Assembly (NCBI GenBank): GCA_016212795.1
Contig: JACRDT010000010.1
Coordinates: 186,001 to 250,000, forward strand
Source: Elusimicrobiota bacterium
Lineage (GTDB): Bacteria > Elusimicrobiota > Elusimicrobia > UBA1565 > UBA9628
Direction: 5' to 3'
DNA length: 64,000 bases
Shown here: piece by piece, positions 41,201 to 48,328 of the stretch
How the letters are laid out: the number at the start of each line of letters is the position of its first letter
Position numbering within the stretch: the first letter of the stretch is position 1
Notes under the pieces: model-generated
Told to the model about the DNA's origin: nothing
The model's input: the letters and a program-made list of their open reading frames with translations, nothing else
Database searches by the model: none
Program-made: the position numbers and the translations under genes

Positions 41201-44200
41201 CGCGGCCAGCCCGTCACCATCGAGATGAAGGCGCTCAACTTCTACGATGCCTACCTGAACCTCTACGACCCCAACGGCAACCTCGTGGCCTTCGACGACG
41301 AGAGCGCCGGGCTCGGCAACCCCCGCATCACGGGCTACAACGTCGTGACGGACGGAATCCACACCATCGGCGCGTCCGCCTACTCGCCCAACGTGACCGG
41401 GAGCTTCAAGCTTTCGCTCATGGGCTCCTCCGGCGGCCTGGGCTCCATCGCAGGCAATGTTATCTACAACGGCACCCAGGGCGGCCAGATCGTGGTCGGG
41501 CTGTTCAACTCTCCCGCCTTCAGCCCGGCGACGTTCGTGGCGGACAGGCTCCTCGTGAGCACGCGGGCCTTCCGGTTCGACAACCTCACCTCGGGCACGA
41601 GCTATTACATGGGCGCCTTCGTGGACGCGAACTTCAACCACAACCCCGACCAGGGCGAGGACGCCGGGGTATTCGGCTCCGCGGGCGCGGCCCATCCCAT
41701 CTATCTGCTCGAGGCCCAGAACCTGTCGGGCTTGGACGTCACCATCCAGGCATCGACCTCCGCGAGCATGGGCTACATCACCGGCATCGCGACCTACACC
41801 TACGCCGCCAACGGGCAGTTCTCGAAGAACCTGATCATCGAGCTGTGGCCCACCGCCAACATGACGGGCCAGCCCTCGGCCGTGCGGCAGATCCCGGTCA
41901 CCGTCTACGGCCCGGACATGCTCGCCAACGGCATCAACTTCCTGCCCTACGACGTGGCCGTGCCGGGCAACGCGAACTACTACATCCGCGGCTTCCTGGA
42001 CCTCAACAACGACTTCCTGCCGTCCGTCGACGAGCCGAGGGGCGTCTACGCCCCGATCCAGGGCGCCGAGCCGGTCTTCGTGCCGGCGGGCGGCACGGCG
42101 TCGAACAAGGACTTCAAGATCAGGAACGCCGGCATCTCCTACAGGGGCGAGGTCGCGGGCCAGGGCACGGCCAGCCTCGACCTCTCCTCCATGACGGCCG
42201 GGGTGCCCCTGACCCTGCACTTGCGCTACACCCTCGCCGGGGCTGGCATCGGCGCCGGCGGCAAGGTCGGGTTCTTCGTTCCGCCCGGCTGGGGCATGCC
42301 TTGGGGCGTGAGCCGGACCTGGTCCGTGGCGGACGCAGGCGCCCTGACGGTCAACGGCCCCGCGGTCTCGGTGGTCGCGGCCAACGGCGGCGCCCACGCC
42401 GCCGCTGAGACCCTCGACTTCACGTTCAACACCATGGCGCCCTGCGTGCAGGGCTTCTCCACCTTCACGGTGATCTCCTCGTCGGGCGGCAACATCACGC
42501 CCGTGCCCGTCGTGGCCGGCTCGCCCGTCGTGCAGATTACGACCGGCGCGCCTGCGTACTTCCAGCCCAGGACCCCCTACTTCTCGGTGCGGGCCAACGA
42601 GCTCTCCGAGGAGCTGCGGCTCGACGCCTACGACGCCTGCGGCAACAAGACCCAGGCGACCGCGGTGTCGACCGCAACGCTGCGCGCCAAGGCCTACGAC
42701 GTGGCCGTCGGGCAGTTCGTGACGGACGCGAGTTTCGGCTTCTCGAGCGGGACGGCCCTGGCGACGACGACCCCGCTGGCCCTGTACTACGACGTGGGCC
42801 AGTCGTCCAGGAGCTTCTACGTCTACTCGGTCTCCTCGGGTCCCAAGAACATCGAGCTGTTCTTCAACCTTGCCCAGGCCACGACCTTCTACTACGGGTT
42901 CAGCGCCCTGCCGGGCAACGCGCTCAGCAACGTCAAGGTGGCGACCTCGCCTTACGCCGTGGGCTCATCCTCCGTCACGCTGGTGCCGGGCGATCCGACC
43001 AAGCCCAACATGGCGTACTTCAACTTCACGTTGGGCGACCAGAGCCTGGGCTGGCGCGTGGCGCTCAGCTCGACGCCGTTCAAGACCGGAGCCGAGCCGA
43101 ACGTCGTCTGGGAGCGCTACGGCTACGGGCAGCCGGGCCAGGGAGCCATCTCCTGGGACGGCCGGTACAGCCCCTGGGTGAACAACGGCGTGCGCGTGCC
43201 CAACGGCATCTACTACGTCCGCATCGAGGTCGGCTCGGGCGTCAAGGACGAGAGCCTGAAGGTGGCTGTCTCGGCCATGCAGCTCGCCGGCACGATCTAC
43301 GACATCGGCAAGACCCCCGCCCTGCCGCTCTCGGGCGCGGTGCTCGACTTCTACGGGCCGTTCGGCGGCGGTAAGTCCTGGTCCGATGGCGTGGGCGGCT
43401 ACGCCATGTCGGGCCTTGCCGCGGGCACGTATCAGATATCCCTCAATAAGCCCGACTACCTGTCTGGCTGGGCGAAGGTCAAGGTCGAGAGCAATGCCAC
43501 GGTCTCGTCTTGGACGGCCGTGACGGACGCGGTCGCGGTCGCGACCAACACCACGGGCGGCGTGGATTTCTACATGAAAAGCCCGCCGTTCCTGACCGTG
43601 AGCGGCTGGGTGGACGTCTCGACCACGCCCTACGACCGGTGGGGCAACCTGGCCATCCGCAAGTCCACCGCCTGCGTGGGCGGGGCCGTCACCGGCGACA
43701 CCATCTGGGGACCGCTGCGCCTGAAGACCGGCGCCACGACTTTCGACGACGGCGGGCAGTGGGATCCCGGGACGCAGATGTTCGTGGAGCGCAGCTACCT
43801 GAAGTTCCAGGTGGCGGTGGCGACCTACACGGTGGAGGCTTCCTTCGAGGGCTTCGCGCCTGCCTGCGACGTCCGGTACGTCGACGCCGCGGGCGCGAGC
43901 GTGGAATTCTCCTCCTCGGCCTTCGCGCGCAAGTCTTCCGTCGAGGGCAACGTGACGGTGCCGGCCAGCGCCAACGGGATGTTCGTGTCCGTGAGCGCCA
44001 TCCCCTTGTCCACGACGACCAGGATCACGCCGGGCTTCGGCGGCGTCTGGATCGATCCGTCCGGCGCCCCGACGACCGCCAAGTATCTCGTGGGCAACCT
44101 GGACGCCGGCCTCTATATCCTAAAGGGTAACGCGCCCAACCTCATCGCGGTGAGCTCGGGACCCATCGACGTGCCGGTATCGAGCGCCGTGACCAACATG

Positions 44201-47200
44201 ACCCTGCCGAACTTCTCGTCCGGCAAGACTCTCACGGGCGCCGCGACCGTCAACGCGGACACCACGGGCCGCGGCCTCAAGCTCTACGTGAACGCCTGGT
44301 CGCCGGGCTCGCTCAACTTCGGCTCGACCGAGGTCTACAAGACCGGAGGGGCCTCGGGCCTTGGGATCAATTACGCCATGACGGGCCTGCAGGCCGACGC
44401 CACCTACCAGGTCTACGCGTACCTGGAGGGCGCCGAGGGGCTCAACCTCGAGCCTTCGGAGACCGGCACGCTGGCGCCGCTGCCGCTGACCCTGCTGGCC
44501 GCCCAGGCCGTGAAGAACTTCACCTTCGAGGCGAGTTCGGGCGTGATCGCGGGCACCATCACGATCACCTCGAACGACTTCCTGAACGTCGACCTCTACC
44601 GCGAGATCGTGGCCTCCGCCAGACAGCAGGAGGTGGGGCAGACCTACCAGATCCTGTCCTCCACGAACCTGCCCGGGTTCCTGTGCACGCAGAACAACCA
44701 GCCCGCCAACTCGGGGACGGGGTTGTGCCCGGCCGGCAACTCGTCGGCGACCTTCAAGGTCCAGGGTTTGCCCACTCAGACCATGGACGTGTCGTTCCTT
44801 TATAAGACCACGGGCCAGAACCGCAAGTACCGGGTCTCGGTCGTGAACGGATCGACGACGACGGTGGCGGTGGACCTGACGCCCCTGACCTACTCCATCA
44901 CGGGCGAGATCGCCAACCAGATCAGCACCAGCGTGTTCAAGTCGAGCTCGACGGGCGCGGCGGCCAACATCCTGGCCAACGCCATGTGGAGCGACCTGCT
45001 CGACGCCAAGGGCGCCAGGGTGCCCATCAGCCCCGCGGGCGTGCCGGTGTCGACCAACACCCTGGCCCGCGTCCTGGCCATCCGGCAGGAGCTGGCCAGC
45101 TACGGGCTGGCGGTGTCGACCAGCTTCAACCCGGCCACGGACCGCGTCGGGTTCATGACCGCGGCGGGCACCTACACCATCGCCAACGTCCCGCCGGGCT
45201 CCTACCTCGTGCGCACGGAGAACCTGCGCTCCTGCGCGGTCTGCCCCATCGTGGTGCCCAGCGTCGGGCAGATGGCGAGCGTCAGGAACGTGAACAAGTC
45301 GAGCGTCAACTTCACGCTGTCGGACGGCTTCGCCGTGGGCGGGAAGATCTACTTCGACGAGAACATCGAGGACGCCGCGGCCTTCACGCTGACGGTCTAC
45401 AACAAGCGCCGGGAGGTCGTGCGCTCGACCATGGTCTACCTCGGCGACGCCAGCCTCGGCGTCAAGTCGAACTACGCGGACTACTCGTTCTCGAACCTGC
45501 CCTCGGGCGAGTTCTACGCCCTGTCGGTGCGCGACGCGGGCCTGCCGCCCAAGTACGCGGGCAAGCCCATCCGGTTCCCGGACCCGACCTCGACGAGCGG
45601 GCTCCAGGGCGACCTCGCGGGCCAGGACGTGCTGATGTACCGGGCGGCCGGCATCGTGGGACGCATCAAGGACGCGAGCACCGGCGAGCTGATCAACAGA
45701 CAGAACGCCGGCCTCCTGGCGCCCAACTTCCAGATCAAGGCCGTGGCCAACCCGTTCGTCGAGGGCGGCTACATGGTGGCCCAGGCCTCGGTGGCCGGGC
45801 GGCCGGTGCAGTACGACGGCTACTTCCGCGTCCCTGAGCTCATCCCGAAACTGACCTACGACCTCAAGCTCGGCCAGACCGCCTGGGACCCGGCGTTCCT
45901 CGCGCAGGGCAGCCAGAACTACGCCCCCGTGACGGTCTCGGGCCTGCTGCTCCAATCCGGCGAGACGCGGGACGTCGGCGTGGTGGGCCTGACCCAGGGA
46001 ACGTACCTGACGGGCGTGGTGAGGCAGTCCACCACGACGGGCCCGACGCTGGGCAACATCAAGGTCACGGCCAAGCCCACCTTCGGCACGGCGCTCGAGG
46101 TGCAGACCTTCACGAACCAGAACGGCGCCTACACCTTGTGGGTGTCGACCACCATCATGGACGTGACGGCGGCCCCCCGCGACGGCAACCTGGCCTCGGA
46201 CGGCAACCGCTACGGCCAGCGCGTCATGAAGAGCGTGAACCTCCTGTCGCAGACCACGGCGGACTTCCTCCTCGACCCGCTGCCGGCCGGCGTGACGGGC
46301 CAGGTGGTCGTGGTCGATTCCGCGACGGGCGGGACGCTCTCGTACCCGTTCGGCGACAAGAAGGGCTTCCCCGCGGCGGCCATCAACCTCCAGCGGTTCG
46401 GCACGGTGCCGCTCAAGAACCCCCTGGGCGACATCGAGGTCGTCACCGATTCCGAGGGGAACTTCGAGGCTCCCGGCCTGTCGACCGGCGGCTACCTGAT
46501 GCGGGTGACGAGCCTCGGCTACGCGGTGTACAGAGCCACCGTGTCGGTGGTGAGCACGACGACCGTGGTCATGTACGACGCGGTTACCAACCTCCCCGTC
46601 GCCGGCAACCTGATCGTGCTGCAGCGTGGCGGCTCGGTCTCTGGCCGCATCCTCAAGCGGGACGGCTCCTCGCCCAGCGAGGACGAGGTGGGCGGGATCG
46701 CGGCGGCCAACTTCGCCGCCGGCGAGTTCGTCGTGGGATCGGTCGAGTTCGACCCGACGGCCAAGACGGTCAGCGCCTACCACTTGTCCGGGTTCAAGCC
46801 CGGGACGGTCTACGACATCGTGATCCTGCCCAAGGACAAGGCCAAGGAGCTGCCCGTGTTCCCGCCCGAGGGCAAGAACTTCTCCGTGGCGTCCGAGACG
46901 ACGGTCCTGACGGACTACGCGCTGACCTACCCGAGCACGGACCTGGGGTGCGTCGCGACGTCCCGGTCCCCGACGGCCGCCCAAAAGGCCCTGGGCAACC
47001 TCCAGTTCCAGGTGAGGATCGAGTGCACGAAGGCCATGCGCAAGGAGACGGGCTACGACGACGACCTGGGCCAGATACTGACGGGGACGGGCTGCACCCG
47101 TTCCGACGGCGGCGCGCTGTGCGGCGAATTCCTGAACGCCGACAAGGAGATGAACGGCAACCGGCGCAACATCACGGCGATCTACCGCGCGACGTCCACC

Positions 47201-48328
47201 GCAGAGCTGACCTTCGGTGTGGGGCTGGCCGTGTACCCGGCCGAGCGCAACTACCAGACGGGCGACTACGACCTCTACACGGCGTCGTTCACATTCTACA
47301 CGGGCCTGGACTCCAACGTGGAGGGCCACGTGTCGAACATCCAGGGCGGCGCGGTGAGCCTGGAGGCGCAGGCGGCGGAGGAGGAGCGCTCGAACCTCAA
47401 CCTCGAGGCCGGGACGTTCGCCGACCTTGCGGACGCGGTGTGCGCGTCGTGCACGGTGAGGATGGGGGTCAGCAAGGGGACCGACCCGGACCTGGCCAAG
47501 GCGATCGCCAAGCGGACGCTCGGCTACGTGCCGGCGGGCGTGGGCGCGCGCCTGAGGCCGGGCTCGGTGCCGGCGGAGATGGAGATGGCCATGCAGGCCT
47601 ACCGCACGCAGGCCTCGACGGGCAGCTACGCCAACCCGCTCTCGGCCTATTACTCCATCTTCCTGCCCGCGTGGGTCAAGCACCAGCTCAAGAAGCGCGC
47701 GGACCTGACGCTGTCGTTCGACATGGCCTCGACGACGGACACGTCGAAGGTCAACGTCTGGTTCTACTGCTACGACCGCGGCGCGCCGGAGTGCCAGGGC
47801 AAGAGGATGAGCCCCGACGGGTTCGTGCTGGAGGAGACCAACCGCAACGTCGACGCCATGAACAAGACCATCACGGTGTCGATCGACCACCTCTCGACCT
47901 TCGTGGTGCGCGACGGCGACCCGCCGCAGCGCGCCACGGGCCAGATCGTGTCGGAGAAGATCCACGCCTTCGCCTTCCCGAACCCCGCGGACTGCATCAC
48001 GCACTCGGGCCTGACTGCCGACACCAGGGCCTGGGGCGCGGGTACGACCCACGGCGCTTTCGACGGCGTGAAGATCCGCTACACCCTGCCCGACAGCGGG
48101 CGCGGCCGCTACCAGGACGCGGTCGTCAACATCTACAACGTGGCGGGCGAGCTCGTGCGCAGCATCCCTCAGCAGCACGTGGAGGGAGGAGGGACCTACT
48201 ACACCACCTGGGCCTGCCGCAACAGCCAGGGCAAGTCCGTGGCCTCGGGCATCTACTTCGCCGAGGTCGCGTGGGGCAGCGAGAGGAAGTTCTTCAAGAT
48301 CGCCATCATCAAGGGTAGCGGGCTATGA
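26300..48328 (+). CDS. Giant modular surface protein, locus 1 (7,342 residues)
   Basis: The signal peptide spans about 1-33. Then follow: a beta-rich module with S-N-W-x-G-G-x-x-P-x-D-G-D (101-381), six or so Kelch repeats (527-821), Fn3-like segments, a Y-V-A-G/W-T-T-T-Y propeller (1087-1454), a second copy of the first module (1461-1744), a second propeller (1871-2247), two lectin-like segments, a third module (2533-2798) and a long array of G-x-I-x-Y-x-G-S-Q domains with D-x-N-x-D-G loops (2804-5274), with two PPC-like insertions (4158-4264, 4944-5044). The last 2,060 residues match the whole giant protein of locus 2 and end in carboxypeptidase-regulatory-type domains and a FlgD-like Ig domain (7211-7341). 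No enzymatic domain is seen. It is probably an adhesin or surface-layer protein, and its frame is intact for 22 kb. Confidence 0.9.
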   Translation: MKMRKIKLGATTIAAWMLVFSAIGWMALDTFAAGSKSSGATVVEDDLTTGSAGSVGLTGGSYEVSGSLGQVATEVSQNGAVEAAAGYFAYPAGGGVPTGVTKTWAGTNGGLASLGSNWVGGIAPVDGDYVVFGSNNPNNSCNWDLAISLSSITFNGSYAASVNFNRQIAVDGPFEVLTTGATAFFTPGASNRHVLSGPITVASGAFIVNGTTMVAVGSMTVNYGLLQVGTTALFQAGDVALGANGWLQLWDQAWAGPPVLTSTDSSSYLNIKADGVVMVSSGVFQRLSPQGIRMGNTAVVASFSTVTFQGPSPAGSTAINFYQASTIVLSTFTNVNFADSNISVNVNAANLIFPSRITMRASLGSRGGMPYENDPGSRVDWPDIASLSAGAYTAVSTDSVTANWNSPFGLGTPYYARLSTGAFPNGFSGNLSSDTYHTWAKFSGLASNTTYYGRMSTDSVTGPWVDLGPVSTLIEAPVAIYFDEISSAAVTASALPSLRYMNLGRGLSGIDWAKNGTYGAWQGVDSWTPKSILSPARYSATAVALDGKVYVMGGNVAGDVATVEAYDSAMNSWSTLASLPGGRYAGEAAVIDGKIYYAGGWTTVSGLPQSDLFVYDPATNVWNTLAGLPSRPPNGSNRSACGVGGAINGKFYVTTGCDGFGGYRKIFDVYDPATNVWTTLASSNEEHQSPAGGVIDGKLYVAGGQNNAGAITSVVEVYDPAGGWTTKAPMLTPRYGMTSAVIGGQLYAIGGLTTTTGGGIVGTVEVYDPVADTWTARAPMTTARVSLFGAASGGRVYAIGGSDIGSLTVNEEYNPGSANKFTGLLPNTQYSFKAKARNQVGVETAESPTISTYTLAVASMPPAGVPLFQASFISSITVNWSSGSAAGGFNGPGATYLVQVSTMPTFVPVDGSNLTANLSETFTALDMYTTNYFRVLAYNSVGGTDGRWFNLGTMAPPLAVGNLTASAGAFPGSVKLTWTWPENVPAGSSFFIMSSNTTTGWDFKYVDVIQSTGPVNAGQTASINYGGLPNVFDPSNADGSSNYYFQMTVRSPVGMVSPVSNQTAGFKPAAPPAQTVSFTNLGAPGTPGGGWLDTVNDGSNGADRGFAVAKDPVSGDYLAAGTYFNGSNKDIMVRFFDSAGANQGAWVYNGPDNLDDMASGITAANGCAYVVGKSSASGHGNILVLFKVNLNSGIIEAKSDYHNPEELDSSGQAVSLDGSGGVYVAGTEVRAGQGNNILALKYDASDLQLLWTTSYVTAGVDIARGIAAGGAYVYVAGEANGDAWLGKYDAASALLSWTTTYNGPGGANDSANAVVNDGAYLYVAGNESTPSQGLNAFVRKYDFGAVLMWHRSYNGSGAGDDRGNAVAVNPTSVFVAGNTVLPGTASDILVMKLNAGSGLIDWTTAYAGPYFGGNDEGQGIFAEAGGDAVAAGWEYKSVGQAENLWVRAYNYDAFQGAGAGTTKIWQGTASGKASAGSNWMGGFAPVDGDYVVFGATNPANGCDWDLGIGLSSVTFAVGYSSQVAISSQIVVNGPFELLAPNATAYFKTNGANKHVLNGPVTVSTGAFKVNGTTVVAVGTVTVNNGGVFYLTDGALFQGTTVTVNQNGRIRVFDIGVGAPVLTSTSAATSLSLVLYGDVDISSGVFQRLSKSGIEIGLGASIVNLSSFTFQGPLQPGTTAINLNAAAGVFTSTFTNVTFADPNIAVNVNASVLNTASRITMREYKGTQAGPAFENDPTNLVEWPTLTGGVAAPFNLAAVPGPFVGSVGLQWQWGEDLGGGGWLYVQYSTYAGANWDISKAQVKLSTGPTNQAPGGGNLVVGGLDTGRDGADADISPWYYFRVWGEKSGGALSPSSNQSSAKATLPSLETTNFTSFGASGPGSGWRSSVNGPSSTEDEGRAVAKDGSGNVYVTGLFDGPAGKLFVRKYSPAGSVVWTKYYNSGANAASEGSGIAVSGAFLYVAGFEDRTDLSQGDNMILRKYDTDGLFLGATEYNGVANQADEAGAVTVDGSGNVYVAGFETVAGQNRNGVVRKYAPSLQAAWTTTYNGVAGNNDEALAVAADGGYVYAAGYQSVVGQSSNVWVRKYDASNAVVQWTRTYDGPTSQADAAYGVAADGSGVYVVGHSSQGAENDNIWVRKYDLNGNAVWTSTFNGVGNDTDRGKAVALDGGSIYVVGFSSGPNAADIWLGKYDAGGLAQWTTTYTSALSKKDHGYGVVVDVGNVYVAGYETKSGTQSDMWLRKYNADAFGGGAGGAAQEVVQSAPLSPAFLGTSSDTASMLWLKYWAEGGSVNASSVSVSLLGDAPASLVQVKAFKDLNANGVIDGGEPMYGPYPFAAGSPPKATIFANEAVTGATGYMILAVSYSSVPAGKQIEIGVESPGDILLVGPGTVLGTGFPHRSGRTNVQLNLYARPSNGAVNYSTPAATNIGGLDTGFYVSAGQMLNIDASGTWDIGAGATNADGNIACDGTCPVPAANGGRMIYRVGSSNWQAAGVSSTITVSGSGNLYLGANDSAGNYYDNSGFVSVAFKVLTSTVAKVWMGGSAGFLSKANLDSNWQGGKKPYDGESVVLDTSTYDCDWDIPGVKLNLLTMTTAYANILRIANSGGSPNTLTVSSNATISRGTLDLMGNTLEVQGTLLVRSSATLDLASGVLRVKDMTVGFGSFLREQANPAARIENLAGSAGWRFVIGGATVTVNNATSPLVLRNATVEITSRAVINAFSNVSFQGDVLNSTASLTIRRSSPESLSFNNWSFDAFVSTNVDASGVPAGSVITFNNASGSRFGSSREYDPQGVVSWAPDGGGVNRSISGVLSYAGSQGGTYQVLVTTVEAGIMGGAGQFVYVSSGAAGYTIANLATPNTWYVFGFKGTPAVLPDAASPRGGVGNPGSWRSDPLFLSDSNLTGKNITIEDWGRVEGNIVMNTSQAGTIRVQAWRGVDPPCAGCTMENATTGPPGGAYVINVPPASDYSIIAFVDVDNDGQIDSFEAVGSSATLDVPSSPAHSGTNITISGGGSVAGGTVYLSTHQAHAGYVGQSGTYALARVKLYSHGADSTLNGVRLEYVGDLPTGSFELSVYDDANGNGTLETVGAPPFDMMKGNLMIGVGAPSSGTVQFWQPDTIAAGSTRTYFLNVGLYGGAGAVSVSTAGIRVSSSSAFALGAGAMASQSGLYPVTSTAPARLAVPGYTYAYANNAGGLSTQFWAYAGQTLALDAVGEWRNFPSGGLAGPDGFPATSGNNTVYPPANVGALIGRIEGPDPAVSNPWFKVGASTTVTLASSGQLILAMNDYVGGFGDNTGELFVAFDVSGSTLGSLGGMVYYGGVGSASGDMDVMAYKDGVKVASMTVAVSPPTPASYQFDGLAPGDYSVKAQHLTQAGHKADTVQTVTVQAGQAAAMDVYVSLGVGSISGNLFYAGSQGFGDFLVVATTFTNIGNDSVFLGSAAIISTWTASATTTYFLTDLPMPNTYYLVAIRDGNFNKRLDGPEAFGYFDGGANISSSPISRMSQSLSPVWVGPGAASAAGKTIRLNDKGAINGFVTLSSAGATGRIFVFAGRGQPGSPSYFVENMDGIDVVPPVPMGGIYYDIDMLRPGSDYSMWAFLDSNANGTWDGSEPFFQSASSGTVISSSAYTSQSFALTAPMAPPEVPGFRGTMQDDAVFWYWDLVQGATQYDLRNIGGTSLHTLYPPTTFYADTGLGFNAMSGIRSITASNPVGTGPSNLLLTFYSNPATPTGLSALNVYMSSATLGWGIDGNPAGTEYEVRRATGVTNPGMFLYVGSTTRVSAGETPVIFTDVGLAPGATYFWLVFARNQNGNYSPASNQAQNSALPAPTANPSIAGTVSYAGSQPGSIIVEAKTNQAFTGLPAAKVALPKVASQTYYLPLPSAGDYYVRGFVDARSTGSYRAGDDLGYYILPATSTKITVLASPATGYNFAIAVDTVPPAMPVGFTINAGVGQMALAWAAPTRNADNSTLLDLGGFMVERSSGTAGAPYASLTPVALSSAALAFTDFSPIPDALNSYRVRAIDLGLNVSSPTAPIALTASMGGSITGFMSTFTVTGAGVYRVRLSTVSRPNAPFVAERNLGGQGSFAFTGLSTGTYYLRAFRDVNNDFSMSLKDEPSGTFGGVNSPYPIYVFGGSAVSGSDIAVCDRTPILPDTPISGAGVKLSSANPVDCPAKDKGPGYYADLYAFSVGGGQAGSVGLGSQVSVQLDAPTYEEEVVVFDPYGGLVGRNSAAGGASLQLTAVTTGVYLIESTSFGPGQVGDYSVTMGLRSYSGAIGGSLTFGGSGVLRVQVFNSPDPRTFALRTADIGPGAYSYFFSGLADGTYYIRAFKDMPPGNGVRDANEPSGAFGPQDAPTAVTITGGVVAPAGPVSFVVSDPAIGAIDGSILYAGSQAGPIRIEVGTCDQPQDCDPYRNVTVTARTSTGAANAYLLGFLSPATSYVLRSYVDQNSNFMPDLMEAKASSSPVNVIANSTASVYLELVEPGSGASGDAVLQGTIAYSGSFSSTVYLGISRDSNFGTIDYMMSMEPTGSWPLSYMKSGLYGDTTYYVGAFMDLNGNVNPDETAGEPMGQGAPPGAAPSADAAPIYVPLSGVATGNVLLQEPPNGRIQGKISVSSAIFNSPVMAPLFVEAYIPGYFGQGGGQRMTIDRLPNTTYYMYSLGNLAASTGTMVVKAFIDPNLNRWVDMGEPVGQRTGIVVSSQTGGSPAPTTVNMHVIDPGAGNNYGVLHGTIAYTGSQGGSFVLRFFNNSTFSGAPVAIQVAPAPAGPVNRVWFKEGLPLGTYWVDAFRDATGTGVYDPAYQAHGSYGASAVLSVPQPSANLGVMNTMTDPGTGGAGAGTISGTLRYNGTAGGGFVRAVLRPRGSGVVAGAFSSAYAATTAFSFPNVSTGSAYMVQGFIDVNNDGVPASAEPVVVSSATGMWLMGPTLSGQSLVFCDRKAIATGVDVYEALTSTDCPSVDRGGAFQKLYAFTGTRGQPVTIEMKALNFYDAYLNLYDPNGNLVAFDDESAGLGNPRITGYNVVTDGIHTIGASAYSPNVTGSFKLSLMGSSGGLGSIAGNVIYNGTQGGQIVVGLFNSPAFSPATFVADRLLVSTRAFRFDNLTSGTSYYMGAFVDANFNHNPDQGEDAGVFGSAGAAHPIYLLEAQNLSGLDVTIQASTSASMGYITGIATYTYAANGQFSKNLIIELWPTANMTGQPSAVRQIPVTVYGPDMLANGINFLPYDVAVPGNANYYIRGFLDLNNDFLPSVDEPRGVYAPIQGAEPVFVPAGGTASNKDFKIRNAGISYRGEVAGQGTASLDLSSMTAGVPLTLHLRYTLAGAGIGAGGKVGFFVPPGWGMPWGVSRTWSVADAGALTVNGPAVSVVAANGGAHAAAETLDFTFNTMAPCVQGFSTFTVISSSGGNITPVPVVAGSPVVQITTGAPAYFQPRTPYFSVRANELSEELRLDAYDACGNKTQATAVSTATLRAKAYDVAVGQFVTDASFGFSSGTALATTTPLALYYDVGQSSRSFYVYSVSSGPKNIELFFNLAQATTFYYGFSALPGNALSNVKVATSPYAVGSSSVTLVPGDPTKPNMAYFNFTLGDQSLGWRVALSSTPFKTGAEPNVVWERYGYGQPGQGAISWDGRYSPWVNNGVRVPNGIYYVRIEVGSGVKDESLKVAVSAMQLAGTIYDIGKTPALPLSGAVLDFYGPFGGGKSWSDGVGGYAMSGLAAGTYQISLNKPDYLSGWAKVKVESNATVSSWTAVTDAVAVATNTTGGVDFYMKSPPFLTVSGWVDVSTTPYDRWGNLAIRKSTACVGGAVTGDTIWGPLRLKTGATTFDDGGQWDPGTQMFVERSYLKFQVAVATYTVEASFEGFAPACDVRYVDAAGASVEFSSSAFARKSSVEGNVTVPASANGMFVSVSAIPLSTTTRITPGFGGVWIDPSGAPTTAKYLVGNLDAGLYILKGNAPNLIAVSSGPIDVPVSSAVTNMTLPNFSSGKTLTGAATVNADTTGRGLKLYVNAWSPGSLNFGSTEVYKTGGASGLGINYAMTGLQADATYQVYAYLEGAEGLNLEPSETGTLAPLPLTLLAAQAVKNFTFEASSGVIAGTITITSNDFLNVDLYREIVASARQQEVGQTYQILSSTNLPGFLCTQNNQPANSGTGLCPAGNSSATFKVQGLPTQTMDVSFLYKTTGQNRKYRVSVVNGSTTTVAVDLTPLTYSITGEIANQISTSVFKSSSTGAAANILANAMWSDLLDAKGARVPISPAGVPVSTNTLARVLAIRQELASYGLAVSTSFNPATDRVGFMTAAGTYTIANVPPGSYLVRTENLRSCAVCPIVVPSVGQMASVRNVNKSSVNFTLSDGFAVGGKIYFDENIEDAAAFTLTVYNKRREVVRSTMVYLGDASLGVKSNYADYSFSNLPSGEFYALSVRDAGLPPKYAGKPIRFPDPTSTSGLQGDLAGQDVLMYRAAGIVGRIKDASTGELINRQNAGLLAPNFQIKAVANPFVEGGYMVAQASVAGRPVQYDGYFRVPELIPKLTYDLKLGQTAWDPAFLAQGSQNYAPVTVSGLLLQSGETRDVGVVGLTQGTYLTGVVRQSTTTGPTLGNIKVTAKPTFGTALEVQTFTNQNGAYTLWVSTTIMDVTAAPRDGNLASDGNRYGQRVMKSVNLLSQTTADFLLDPLPAGVTGQVVVVDSATGGTLSYPFGDKKGFPAAAINLQRFGTVPLKNPLGDIEVVTDSEGNFEAPGLSTGGYLMRVTSLGYAVYRATVSVVSTTTVVMYDAVTNLPVAGNLIVLQRGGSVSGRILKRDGSSPSEDEVGGIAAANFAAGEFVVGSVEFDPTAKTVSAYHLSGFKPGTVYDIVILPKDKAKELPVFPPEGKNFSVASETTVLTDYALTYPSTDLGCVATSRSPTAAQKALGNLQFQVRIECTKAMRKETGYDDDLGQILTGTGCTRSDGGALCGEFLNADKEMNGNRRNITAIYRATSTAELTFGVGLAVYPAERNYQTGDYDLYTASFTFYTGLDSNVEGHVSNIQGGAVSLEAQAAEEERSNLNLEAGTFADLADAVCASCTVRMGVSKGTDPDLAKAIAKRTLGYVPAGVGARLRPGSVPAEMEMAMQAYRTQASTGSYANPLSAYYSIFLPAWVKHQLKKRADLTLSFDMASTTDTSKVNVWFYCYDRGAPECQGKRMSPDGFVLEETNRNVDAMNKTITVSIDHLSTFVVRDGDPPQRATGQIVSEKIHAFAFPNPADCITHSGLTADTRAWGAGTTHGAFDGVKIRYTLPDSGRGRYQDAVVNIYNVAGELVRSIPQQHVEGGGTYYTTWACRNSQGKSVASGIYFAEVAWGSERKFFKIAIIKGSGL

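Noticed and set aside
44120..48178. 1,352-codon minus-strand open frame
   Set aside because: Same reason: a GC-driven antisense shadow of the giant gene's conserved core.
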